Shown one piece after another: positions 15,311-22,913 of a stretch of 64,000 bases of DNA. Location of the stretch: contig NZ_JAJHUO010000014.1 of the NCBI RefSeq assembly GCF_020859565.1, positions 1 to 64,000 on the forward strand. Reading direction: 5' to 3'. Every line of letters starts with the position of its first letter. Positions within the stretch are counted from its first letter, which is position 1. Source of the stretch: Saccharothrix luteola. Lineage in GTDB: Bacteria; Actinomycetota; Actinomycetes; Mycobacteriales; Pseudonocardiaceae. The notes beneath the pieces were generated by a model. The model was not told the origin of the DNA. It searched no databases and saw nothing but the letters and a program-made list of their open reading frames with translations. Both the position numbers and the translations under genes were made by a program.

Positions 15311-16105
15311 TCACCGCCGCTCCCCCGGCCGCCACCGGGCGTACCAGTCGGCCGCCGCGCGCAGCGGCGCCGGCAGGGGCGCGATGGAGGGGTACCAGGC
15401 GCGTTCCCACTCCAGCGACACCCAGCCCGACCAGTCCGCCAACAGCCGGCCGCACGCCTCCAGCGGCACGTCGCCCGCACCCGGCGGGACCGGGGTCGGG
15501 TCGTCGGCGGCCACGTCCTTGACCTGGAAGTACCCCAGGTACTCCCCCAGCACCGCACGGGTGCGCTCCGGCGGCTCGCCCGCGCGCCACGGGTGCACCG
15601 CGTCCCACAGCACCGCCACCCGTCCCGGGTCGCCGAACGGCGCGACCAGCCGCCGCGCGGCCTCACCGGTCGGGTGGGAGTCGTGCGTCTCGACCAGCAG
15701 CCGGACGCCGGCGGAGCGCAGGTCGGGCAGCACGGCCGCGATCCGCTCCGACGCCCGCCCGTCCTCCCCGGCGCTCCCACCGCCGGGGAACACCCGCACC
15801 GAGGGCGCGCCGAGCAGCGCCGCCAACTCCACCAGGGCGCGCAGCTCGTCGACCACCGGACCGTCCGGCCCCGGCCGGCACACCTTCGGGTACCCCGCGA
15901 GGCAGGCGACCTCCAAGCCGGCGTCGGCGATCCGGTCGCGCGCCCGCGCCGCCCGCGCGGGCGACATCCCGAGGTGGACCTCCTCGTCGGGGTGCACGCG
16001 GACCTCCAAGCCGTGGCAGCCGTGCTCGGCCGCCACGACCGCGCTGTCCGACACCGGCACGCCGGGCGCGCCGAGCGTGCTCACCGCGAACTTCCACCCG
16101 CTCAC
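15311..16105 (-). CDS. Sugar phosphate isomerase/epimerase (xylose isomerase-like TIM barrel)
   Basis: The 264-residue protein starts at GTG 16105, overlapping the DUF2264 stop by GTGA. The TIM barrel motifs are KFAVSTLGAPG, HGLEVRVHPDEEVHLGM, SVRVFPGGGSAG, LLVETHDSHPTG with the metal-binding Glu and His, VLWDAVHP, FQVKDV, and SLEWER at the end, each at the place of an active-site acid or histidine in this superfamily. The substrate is not deducible. It is the last gene of a minus-strand operon with 2-hydroxyacid dehydrogenase and DUF2264 genes. The 186 bp between its end and the convergent glycerate kinase hold no recognisable feature. Confidence 0.82.
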   Translation of the reverse strand: MSGWKFAVSTLGAPGVPVSDSAVVAAEHGCHGLEVRVHPDEEVHLGMSPARAARARDRIADAGLEVACLAGYPKVCRPGPDGPVVDELRALVELAALLGAPSVRVFPGGGSAGEDGRASERIAAVLPDLRSAGVRLLVETHDSHPTGEAARRLVAPFGDPGRVAVLWDAVHPWRAGEPPERTRAVLGEYLGYFQVKDVAADDPTPVPPGAGDVPLEACGRLLADWSGWVSLEWERAWYPSIAPLPAPLRAAADWYARWRPGERR

Positions 16106-17961
16106 CCGTGCACCACCTCCACCGGCGCGAACGACACCCTGGTCACCGGCCCGTCCGACCAGCGCGCCTCGACCGCGTCCGGCCCGGCGGCCACGACCGA
16201 CACCACGTCCGAGAGGTCCCCGGGCTCACCGGCGAGCACGGCCAGCGCGACGTGGACCGATGTTCCCCCACCGACCCCGCACAGCCTCGGCACGCGCACC
16301 GACGGCGTGAACGCGGTGCCGCCCGGCGCGACGACCTCGTCCGCGGACTCCCAACCGTGCAGCGGGTGCAGCGCCGAGGACAGGTCCGGCCCGGCGGCCC
16401 AACCGGTCAGCTCCACCCCGGTACCCGGCGGCGCGCCGACCACGCGGTGCACCCGCAGCTCGTGCGGCCCGCGGGCGACCACCACGCTCTGCACGCGCAA
16501 CGCGGGCAGCAGCGGCGAGCCGCCGGGGAACACCGGCCGGTGCCACGAGGCGGCCCAGCCCCAGCCCTCGCCGTGGCCGGCCCCGAGCGGGTGGATGCGG
16601 CGGCGGGCGGCGCGCAGGCCGCGGAACACCACGGTGAAGTGGTTGTCGGCCGGGTTGCCCGCCGGGGTGGGGCCGGTGCGGGTGGAGTAGGCGAACCGGC
16701 TGTAGTGCGGATCGTCGCCCTCCGCGGTCTCGGCGTGGGTCGGCCGCACGTGGTCGCTGCCGTGGTTGTGCAGCCGGGCGATCCCGTCGGTGGCCGTGGT
16801 CTGCACGAGGAAACCGGGCGCGGACAGGCCGAGCACGTGGTCGCGCTCCTCGACCGGCGCGTCCCGCTCGACGTCGGTCCACAGCGGGTCGTCGGGACCG
16901 GCGAGCAGGCACACGAACGCCTTCGACGCCCAGTACGGCGAGGCCGGCCCCGAGTAGTGCTGCACCACCGGGGCGTACGGGCCGTGCCAGCCGAGGCTCA
17001 GCAGGCCGCGGTCGTCCACCGCGCCCCGGTCGAGGAAGTAGCGCAGGCAGCCGCTGAGCAGCCGGCGCGACACGCCCGGCGCGAGCGGCGTGTGGCCGGT
17101 GACCGCGCCGAGGGCGACGGCCGCGCCGGCCGCGAACCGGTAGGTCAACGACCTGCCCTGGTGGACGGGCGCGCCGTCGCCGCCGAACAGCAGCGAGAAC
17201 CCGGAGAGGTGCTCGCGCAGCCGGTCGCCGTGCGGGGTGGCCGTGCCCGCCAGGTGCGCGTCGAGCACCGGGTACAGGTGCAGCGCCCACCCGTTGTAGT
17301 GGTCGAAGGCCCGCCCGTCGCCGTCGGAGTACCAGCCCTGGCCCCGGTACCACGCCTCCAGCAGGCCCAGGGCTCGCTCGCGGACGCGGGCGGTGTCGGC
17401 GTCGCCCCGGCCGACCGACTCCAGGAACCCGGCCACCGAGTACGGGAACAGGTACCAGTTGTTCGGCGCGGGCAGGGCGTGCAGGGCGTCGCGCAGCCAG
17501 GCCTCGACGCGGTCGCGCACGGCGTCGTCCAGCCGGTCCCACAGCCATGGCCTGCTCACCCGCAGGGCGAACGCGACCGACGCCGCCTCGACCATCGGCT
17601 GACCCCGCACGTGGTGGTCGCCGATCACCGGCCACGACTCGGCGTCGTCCGCGCCGGGCGTGCGGGTGCCCGCGTCGAGGCCGTCGGCGTAACGGGCCAG
17701 CCGGCCGTGCGGGTCGTCGCCGCCGGCGCCCGCGACCCGGTACGCGGCGGCGAGCATCGTCCGGGCGAACCCCTCCAGGCCGTCGCTGCGCACACCGCTG
17801 CCCGACGCCGGGCCGGGCAGGTCCAGCCGGGCGCCACCGGGGCTCGCCCACCGCCACGCGGCGTCCAGCAGGGCGTCGGCGGCGGTCTCCCAGTGCGCGC
17901 GGGTGTACCCGGTACGCGGGCTGAGCCGTCGGTCTTCCACCAGGTCGGCCACGGGGTTCAC
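16102..17961 (-). CDS. DUF2264 family protein (alpha/alpha-toroid glycan-degrading type)
   Basis: The 619-residue protein starts at GTG 17961 with GGAGAGGAG upstream. Residues 1-370 match the DUF2264 (alpha/alpha)6 toroid, including APNNWYLFPYSVAGFLESVG, WYSDGDGRAFDHYNGWALHLY, and YSGPASPYWASKAF, with several conserved Trp, His, Tyr and Asp residues. The C-terminal ~240 residues are a beta-sandwich as in heparinase-like enzymes. Family members occur in pectin and rhamnogalacturonan gene clusters and may be hydrolases acting on unsaturated or substituted oligosaccharides. No signal sequence is seen, so it should act inside the cell on imported fragments. It starts 44 nt after the dehydrogenase stop. 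A longer upstream frame is antisense to the dehydrogenase and was rejected. Confidence 0.78.
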   Translation of the reverse strand: MNPVADLVEDRRLSPRTGYTRAHWETAADALLDAAWRWASPGGARLDLPGPASGSGVRSDGLEGFARTMLAAAYRVAGAGGDDPHGRLARYADGLDAGTRTPGADDAESWPVIGDHHVRGQPMVEAASVAFALRVSRPWLWDRLDDAVRDRVEAWLRDALHALPAPNNWYLFPYSVAGFLESVGRGDADTARVRERALGLLEAWYRGQGWYSDGDGRAFDHYNGWALHLYPVLDAHLAGTATPHGDRLREHLSGFSLLFGGDGAPVHQGRSLTYRFAAGAAVALGAVTGHTPLAPGVSRRLLSGCLRYFLDRGAVDDRGLLSLGWHGPYAPVVQHYSGPASPYWASKAFVCLLAGPDDPLWTDVERDAPVEERDHVLGLSAPGFLVQTTATDGIARLHNHGSDHVRPTHAETAEGDDPHYSRFAYSTRTGPTPAGNPADNHFTVVFRGLRAARRRIHPLGAGHGEGWGWAASWHRPVFPGGSPLLPALRVQSVVVARGPHELRVHRVVGAPPGTGVELTGWAAGPDLSSALHPLHGWESADEVVAPGGTAFTPSVRVPRLCGVGGGTSVHVALAVLAGEPGDLSDVVSVVAAGPDAVEARWSDGPVTRVSFAPVEVVHG

Positions 17962-18005
17962 GCGATCCGCTCCTCTCCGCTCGCGGTGTGCTCGATCAGG
18001 ATCGG

Positions 18006-19019
18006 TCACGCGATGTACGGGAGGCGTTCGGGAGCCACCCGGCCGAGCAGCGGCACGCCCTTGACGAACCGGCCCACCTCGGCGACCGCGAACTCGCCGA
18101 TGCGCCGCAGCTCCCGGCCCTGCGCACCGGCCAGGTGCGGGGTGATCAGCACGTTGGGCAGGGTGAACAACGGGTGCCCCGCCGGCAGCGGCTCCGGCTC
18201 GGTCACGTCCAGGATCGCCGAGATCCGGCCGGTGGCGCACGCCGCGGTCAGCGCCTCGGTGTCGATCAGCGAGCCGCGGGCGGTGTTGATCACGAGCGCG
18301 TTCTCGGGCAGCAGGGCCAACCGGCGGCCGTCGAGGAGGTGACGGGTCTCGGGCAGGGCCGGCGCGTGCACCGTGACGACGTCGCTGCGGCGGCAGAGCT
18401 CGTCCACCCCCACCGACTCCGCGCCGAGGCTGGTGGCTTCCGCGCGGGTCACGTGCGGGTCGTGGAGCAGGACCTCGACGTCGAACGCCCGCAGCCGCCG
18501 CAGCACGAGCCGGCCGATCCGGGACGCGCCGATGACGCCGACGGTGCAGTCGTGCAACCCGGTGCCGTCGCCGGGCAGCCAGTCGCGCGGCGCGCCCTCG
18601 GCGGCGGTCGCGTACCGCCTGGCCCGGCCGAACGCCCGCTTCGCGCCCAGGACCAGCATGGCCATCGTGTAGTCGGCCACGGGGACGGCGTTGACGTCGG
18701 CGGAGGAGGAGACGACCACGCCGCGTTCGAACACGACGGGGTCGACGGAGGACTTCACCGAGCCGGCGGCGTGCACGATCGCGCGCAGCCCCGGCGCGAC
18801 GGCCAGCACACCGGCGTCGACGCGCGGGCCGCCCCACCCCGTGACCAGGAGGTCCGCTCCCGCGAGGGCCGCGGCGGCGACCGGCCCGTCGAACGAGGTG
18901 AACGTCGCCGCCGGGTCGATGTCGACCAGCTGCCGCAACCGGGTGACGAGGTCGGGCGGGAAGACGTCGGCGAGCGCCCAGGGGGCGAGGGCGAAGACCG
19001 CGACAGGTCGCCGTGACAC
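18006..19019 (-). CDS. D-2-hydroxyacid dehydrogenase (NAD-dependent)
   Basis: The 337-residue protein starts at GTG 19019 behind GGAG. A frame continues upstream to 19079 but would cover the operator. The catalytic residues are in place: Arg in NTARGSLID, Glu in DVTEPEPLPAG, His in ITPHLAGAQG. The nucleotide loop reads VGVIGASRIGR, so the second glycine of the GxGxxG pattern is Ser. Enzymes of this group reduce glyoxylate or hydroxypyruvate or act on sugar acids. With the glycerate kinase in the same island, hydroxypyruvate/glycerate metabolism is a plausible, unproven role. It is the first gene of a three-gene minus operon with a strong promoter and a LacI-type operator. Confidence 0.86.
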   Translation of the reverse strand: MSRRPVAVFALAPWALADVFPPDLVTRLRQLVDIDPAATFTSFDGPVAAAALAGADLLVTGWGGPRVDAGVLAVAPGLRAIVHAAGSVKSSVDPVVFERGVVVSSSADVNAVPVADYTMAMLVLGAKRAFGRARRYATAAEGAPRDWLPGDGTGLHDCTVGVIGASRIGRLVLRRLRAFDVEVLLHDPHVTRAEATSLGAESVGVDELCRRSDVVTVHAPALPETRHLLDGRRLALLPENALVINTARGSLIDTEALTAACATGRISAILDVTEPEPLPAGHPLFTLPNVLITPHLAGAQGRELRRIGEFAVAEVGRFVKGVPLLGRVAPERLPYIA

Positions 19020-19060
19020 GGAGTGGGCTCCTATCAGTGGGCCGGGCAGCGGCCGATCAA

Positions 19061-19074
19061 TGTAAACGTTTGCA
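19061..19074. promoter_or_regulatory. LacI-type operator TGTAAACGTTTGCA
   Basis: A near-perfect CG-centred palindrome lies just downstream of the minus-strand -10 box of the dehydrogenase operon. It shares its core with sites at 19197-19210, 25693-25706 and 25860-25873. Confidence 0.75.
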
Positions 19075-19084
19075 TCCACACGTC

Positions 19085-19113
19085 ACTCTACGCACAAGCA
19101 CTGCCGCTCACAA
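19085..19113 (-). promoter_or_regulatory. Promoter of the dehydrogenase-DUF2264-isomerase operon
   Basis: On the minus strand TTGTGA (complement of 19108-19113) is followed after exactly 17 nt by TAGAGT (complement of 19085-19090). The operator at 19061-19074 begins 10 nt beyond the -10 box. Confidence 0.65.
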
Positions 19114-19184
19114 TGCCCGCGAGCCGAGCCAAAGGCAATGCCACTACAGGCGGATACACCCTGGAACACCGGACACGCAAGGCG

Positions 19185-19213
19185 TTGACGCAAGCGTGTA
19201 ACCGTTTTATGTT
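19185..19213 (+). promoter_or_regulatory. Promoter of the ABC importer operon with embedded operator
   Basis: TTGACG at 19185-19190 is followed after 17 nt by TATGTT at 19208-19213. The operator-like sequence TGTAACCGTTTTAT (19197-19210) occupies the spacer and the start of the -10 box, so a bound repressor would exclude RNA polymerase. Confidence 0.65.
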
Positions 19214-19259
19214 CGTGACCATCGTGTTTCGGCTCGGCACCGCGAGAGAGGCGTTCGAC

Positions 19260-20255
19260 GTGAGCATGACGCGGGTCCGCGGCGGCACCGGTGGCGCCGG
19301 CCCTCCGGCGGCGAAGGCGCCCGCCCCACCGCGGGAGGGTCGTCCGCGCCTCGGCCACCTGCGCCGCATCAGGGCCGACCGGGTGCTGCTGCTCGTCGCG
19401 GCGCCGGGGCTGGCGTACTTCCTGGTGTTCCACTACGGCGCGCTGTTCGGGAACGTGCTGGCGTTCCAGGACTACGTGCCGTTCCTGGGCGTCTCGGGCA
19501 GCGAGTGGGTCGGCCTGGCGCACTTCGAGCGCATGGTCACCGATCCCCTGTTCTGGAACGCGGTGAAGAACACGCTGCTGATCGGCGCGCTGCAGCTGGT
19601 GTTCTTCTTCCCCGCGCCGCTGGCGCTGGCGCTGCTGCTCAACAGCGTCGTCGGCGACACCCTGCGGCGGTTCGTGCAGAGCGTGGTGTACCTGCCGCAC
19701 TTCCTGTCGTGGGTCATCGTGGTCGCGCTGTTCCAGCAGATGCTCGGCGGCGCGGGCGTGGTCAACGGCTGGCTGTCGACCCTGGGCCTGGGCGGCATCT
19801 CGATCATCGGCAACCCGGACGCCTACGGGCCGCTGGTGATCGCGCAGCTGGTGTGGAAGGAGTGCGGCTGGGCCACGATCATCTTCCTGGCCGCGCTGTC
19901 GCAAGTGGACGAGCAGCAGTACGAGGCCGCGGCGCTGGACGGTGCGGGCTGGTGGCGGCGGCTGTGGCACGTGACGCTGCCCGCGATCAGGCCGGTGATC
20001 GTGCTGCTGCTGGTGCTGCGGCTGGGCGAGTTCCTGTCGATCGGGTTCGAGCAGTTCTTCCTGCAACGCCAGTCGGTCGGCCCGGAGACGGGCGAGGTGC
20101 TGGAGACCTTCGTGTACTTCACCGGCTTCGCGAACGGCGACTTCGGCTACGCCGCCGCGGTCGGGCTGTTCAAGGGCGTGATCGGCGTGGCGCTCATCTA
20201 CACGGCGAACAAGGTGGCCCACCGGCTGGGCGAACAGGGGGTCTACCGGTCATGA
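19260..20255 (+). CDS. ABC sugar transporter permease, LplB family
   Basis: The 331-residue protein is taken from GTG 19260, 9 nt after GAGAGAGG; an ATG at 19266 is an alternative. After a ~45-residue basic, Pro-rich cytoplasmic N-terminus there are six hydrophobic segments. The MalF-type EAA loop is EAAALDGAGWWRRLWHVTLP (residues ~220-240), which contacts the ATPase. LplB-type permeases pair with an LplC-type permease and an LplA-type binding protein to import oligosaccharides, often pectin fragments. The ATPase subunit is not in this operon, so a shared MsmK-type ATPase is likely. It overlaps the next gene by ATGA. Confidence 0.88.
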   Translation: MSMTRVRGGTGGAGPPAAKAPAPPREGRPRLGHLRRIRADRVLLLVAAPGLAYFLVFHYGALFGNVLAFQDYVPFLGVSGSEWVGLAHFERMVTDPLFWNAVKNTLLIGALQLVFFFPAPLALALLLNSVVGDTLRRFVQSVVYLPHFLSWVIVVALFQQMLGGAGVVNGWLSTLGLGGISIIGNPDAYGPLVIAQLVWKECGWATIIFLAALSQVDEQQYEAAALDGAGWWRRLWHVTLPAIRPVIVLLLVLRLGEFLSIGFEQFFLQRQSVGPETGEVLETFVYFTGFANGDFGYAAAVGLFKGVIGVALIYTANKVAHRLGEQGVYRS

Positions 20256-21139
20256 GCAGGACTAGCGCGCCGGCCTGGATGGGCCGGCCGACCCCCGCGG
20301 TGCGCGCCGCCAAGGCCGTCGCGCTGACCGTGATCGTCGCGCTGGTGGTCTTCCCGTTGTGGACGGTGCTGGCGACCAGCCTCGCCAGCCCGCAGAACGT
20401 GATCGAGAACGGCGGCTGGGTGGTGTGGCCGGACGAGTTCACGGTCGACTCCTACGCCGAGATCCTCCAGGGCGGGATCATCAGCCGCGCGCTGCTGGTC
20501 AGCGCGGGCGTCACGGTCGTCGGCACGGCGCTGAGCCTGTGCTGCACGATCGGCCTGGCCTACACGTTGAGCCGGCCGAAGGTCTACGGCGGCAAACCGC
20601 TGCTGCTGCTCGTGCTGTTCACGTTCCTGTTCCCGCCGGGGATGGTGCCGCTGTTCCTGGTGGTGCAGGGCGCCGGGCTGTTCGACTCCTACGCCGCGCT
20701 GGTCCTGCCGTTCCTGGTCAACGTGTTCAACCTGGTCGTGATGCGCGGCTTCTTCCAGTCGATCCCGGCGGAGCTGATCGACGCCGCGCGCATCGACGGC
20801 GCGGGCGAGCTCGGCATCCTGCGCCAGGTCGTGCTGCCGCTGTCCAAGGCGGTCATCGCCGTGGTCGGCCTGTTCTACGCGGTCGCGTACTGGAACCGCT
20901 TCTTCGAGGCGATCATCTACTTCAACGACCAGGCCAAGTGGCCGATCGGCACCGTGCTGCGGCAGTACGTCACCGGCGGGGCGTCCCTGGCCGAGACCTC
21001 GGGCGAGATGGCGACCACGTCGCCGCAATCGGTGCAGATGGCCGTCGTGATGCTCGCGACGCTGCCCATCGTGTGCGTGTACCCGTTCCTGCAGCGCTAC
21101 TTCGTCAAGGGCGTCGTCACCGGTGCCTTGAAGGCCTGA
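20252..21139 (+). CDS. ABC sugar transporter permease, LplC/YtcP (MalG-like) family
   Basis: The 295-residue protein starts at ATG 20252 within the stop of the first permease. It has about six membrane segments, starting at VALTVIVALVVFPLWTVL. The EAA loop reads ELIDAARIDGAGELGILRQV (around residue 175), followed by the LPLSKAVIAVVGLF helix. The WNRFFEAIIYFND segment is common to this carbohydrate permease group. It forms the transmembrane channel with the preceding protein. The substrate is inferred from neighbours: the exported PcRGLX/YetA-like protein and DUF2264 favour rhamnogalacturonan-type oligosaccharides. Confidence 0.88.
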   Translation: MSRTSAPAWMGRPTPAVRAAKAVALTVIVALVVFPLWTVLATSLASPQNVIENGGWVVWPDEFTVDSYAEILQGGIISRALLVSAGVTVVGTALSLCCTIGLAYTLSRPKVYGGKPLLLLVLFTFLFPPGMVPLFLVVQGAGLFDSYAALVLPFLVNVFNLVVMRGFFQSIPAELIDAARIDGAGELGILRQVVLPLSKAVIAVVGLFYAVAYWNRFFEAIIYFNDQAKWPIGTVLRQYVTGGASLAETSGEMATTSPQSVQMAVVMLATLPIVCVYPFLQRYFVKGVVTGALKA

Positions 21140-21194
21140 ACCCCCTCCACCGCAACCACTCCTTTCGGCTTCCCGCCGGGAGAGGAACCTCGTC

Positions 21195-22838
21195 ATGGAC
21201 CACCGCATCGACCGCCGTTCCCTGCTCCGGCTGGCGGGCGTCGGCGCGCTCGGCCTCGCCGCCCCGTCCTTCCTCACGGCGTGCGGCGACGGCGCGTCGG
21301 GTGGCGGCGTCTCCAACGCGGGCAAGGACCTGGCGCCGTGGCCGACGCGCGTGCCGTTCGCCGGTCCCACCCCGGACGCCCCCGGCGACGATTCCGGCGT
21401 GCAGCCGCTCTACCTGAAGTACCCCGAGAAGCTGGTGCGGTCGGTGGACAACCCGGTGGGCGACGGCTCCGACGTCACGGTGCTGGTCGTGTCGTTCGGC
21501 GCGCCGCCGAAGCCGGTCGGCGAGAACCGGTACTGGCAGGCGGTCAACCAGGCGCTGGGCGTCAACCTGAAGGTCGTCGTCGTGCCCGATCCGGAGTACG
21601 GGCAGAAGATGGCCACGCTGATGGCCTCCGGTGACGACCTGCCCGACATGATCATGTTCACCAACCTGGCGCTGCCGCACGCGGCCGAGTTCGTCCAGGC
21701 CCGGTGCGCCGACCTGTCGGAGTTCGTCGGCGGCGACGCGGTCAAGGAGTTCCCCAACCTGGCCAACCTCCCGACCCACGCCTGGCAGGGCATGGGCCGG
21801 ATCGGCGGCAAGATCCACGGCATCCCGCTGGAACGGCCGATGCCGGGCAACAGCCTGTTCGTCAACCGCTCGGCCATGGACGCGGCGGGCATCCCGAAGG
21901 ACTGGACGACCGAGCAGTACCTGGACGCCGCGAAGGAGCTGACCGGCGACCGCAAGTGGGGTATCGGCTGGTTCAAGACGCTGTTCGGCGGGCTGGGCGC
22001 CATCACCTACCACGCCGGTTCGCTCGGCGCGCCCAACGCGTGGTCGACGAACGGCGGCGCGTTCGCGACGACCCTCGCCACGCCCCAGTTCGAGCAGGCG
22101 CTGGAGGTCATGCGCAAGCTGGTCGAGTCGGGCGCGCACTACCCCGACAGCCTCACCGCCAGCTCCACCGACATGCAGAGCTACTTCCACAACGGCACGG
22201 TGGCCTCGATCAGCGACGGCTTCGGCTCGGTGAGCCTGCCGACCCTGACCAAGATCAACGGCCGGTTCGACCTCGACCTCGGCCGGCCGTACGGACCGCG
22301 GGCCACGCCCTGGCAGAGCGCCGGCGTCTTCGGCTACGTCACCATGAAGAAGGCCGACCCCGCCCGGATCAGGATGTTGCTGCGCATCTGCGACTACCTC
22401 AGCGCGCCGTTCGGCACCGAGGAGTACGAGCTGGCGAACTACGGCGTGGAGGGCGAGCACTTCACCAAGGACGCCGGCGGCATCAAGACCACCGACCTGT
22501 ACGGCCAGGAGAACAACTCGCTGCTGCCGACCAAGTTCATCGGCGTGGGCCCGGCGGTGCTGTACCTGCCCGGCCACCCCGACGTCGCCAAGGCCGTCCA
22601 CGAGTGGCAGAAGGCGACCCTGCCCAAGAGCGTGCGCAACCCCGCCACCGGACTCCGCTCGGCGACCGAGGCGAGCAAGGGCGCCCAGCTCAGCCAGATC
22701 GTCGGCGACGGCATCGCGGCGATCACGTTCGGCCGCAAGCCGCCGTCGGCCTGGAAGGACGTCGTGGCGCAGTGGCGGCAGGCGGGCGGCGACCAGGTCG
22801 CCGAAGAGCTGGCCAAGGAGCACGCCGCGAACCAGTGA
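21195..22838 (+). CDS. Extracellular solute-binding lipoprotein (LplA/YtcQ type)
   Basis: The 547-residue protein starts at ATG 21195 behind GGGAGAGGAA. The N-terminus carries a Tat-like DRRSLLRLAG signal and the lipobox FLTAC, so the protein is exported, lipidated and tethered outside the membrane. The mature part has the two-lobe layout of large (CUT1) oligosaccharide-binding proteins. A segment with DDLPDMIMFTN near residue 150 and IHGIPLERPMPGNSLFVNR near residue 210 are typical of the LplA/YtcQ group. It delivers substrate to the two permeases encoded directly upstream. A perfect hairpin follows the gene, so the operon likely ends here. Confidence 0.87.
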   Translation: MDHRIDRRSLLRLAGVGALGLAAPSFLTACGDGASGGGVSNAGKDLAPWPTRVPFAGPTPDAPGDDSGVQPLYLKYPEKLVRSVDNPVGDGSDVTVLVVSFGAPPKPVGENRYWQAVNQALGVNLKVVVVPDPEYGQKMATLMASGDDLPDMIMFTNLALPHAAEFVQARCADLSEFVGGDAVKEFPNLANLPTHAWQGMGRIGGKIHGIPLERPMPGNSLFVNRSAMDAAGIPKDWTTEQYLDAAKELTGDRKWGIGWFKTLFGGLGAITYHAGSLGAPNAWSTNGGAFATTLATPQFEQALEVMRKLVESGAHYPDSLTASSTDMQSYFHNGTVASISDGFGSVSLPTLTKINGRFDLDLGRPYGPRATPWQSAGVFGYVTMKKADPARIRMLLRICDYLSAPFGTEEYELANYGVEGEHFTKDAGGIKTTDLYGQENNSLLPTKFIGVGPAVLYLPGHPDVAKAVHEWQKATLPKSVRNPATGLRSATEASKGAQLSQIVGDGIAAITFGRKPPSAWKDVVAQWRQAGGDQVAEELAKEHAANQ

Positions 22839-22860
22839 CGCCGGACCGCTCCACTCCGGA

Positions 22861-22900
22861 CCACAGCCCCGACCGGCGGAACCGGTCGGGGCTGTGGTTT
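22861..22900. terminator. Strong hairpin terminator
   Basis: CCACAGCCCCGACCGG at 22861-22876 pairs perfectly over 16 bp with 22882-22897, with a 5-nt loop and TTT after it on the plus strand. It closes the importer operon and also lies just beyond the end of the convergent PcRGLX/YetA-like gene. Confidence 0.88.
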
Positions 22901-22913
22901 CGGCGTCCTCCGG

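Noticed and set aside
16102-18837. 911-codon version of the DUF2264 gene
   Set aside because: The first ~290 codons overlap the dehydrogenase gene in another frame on the same strand, and GTG 17961 has a good ribosome site at the expected N-terminus.
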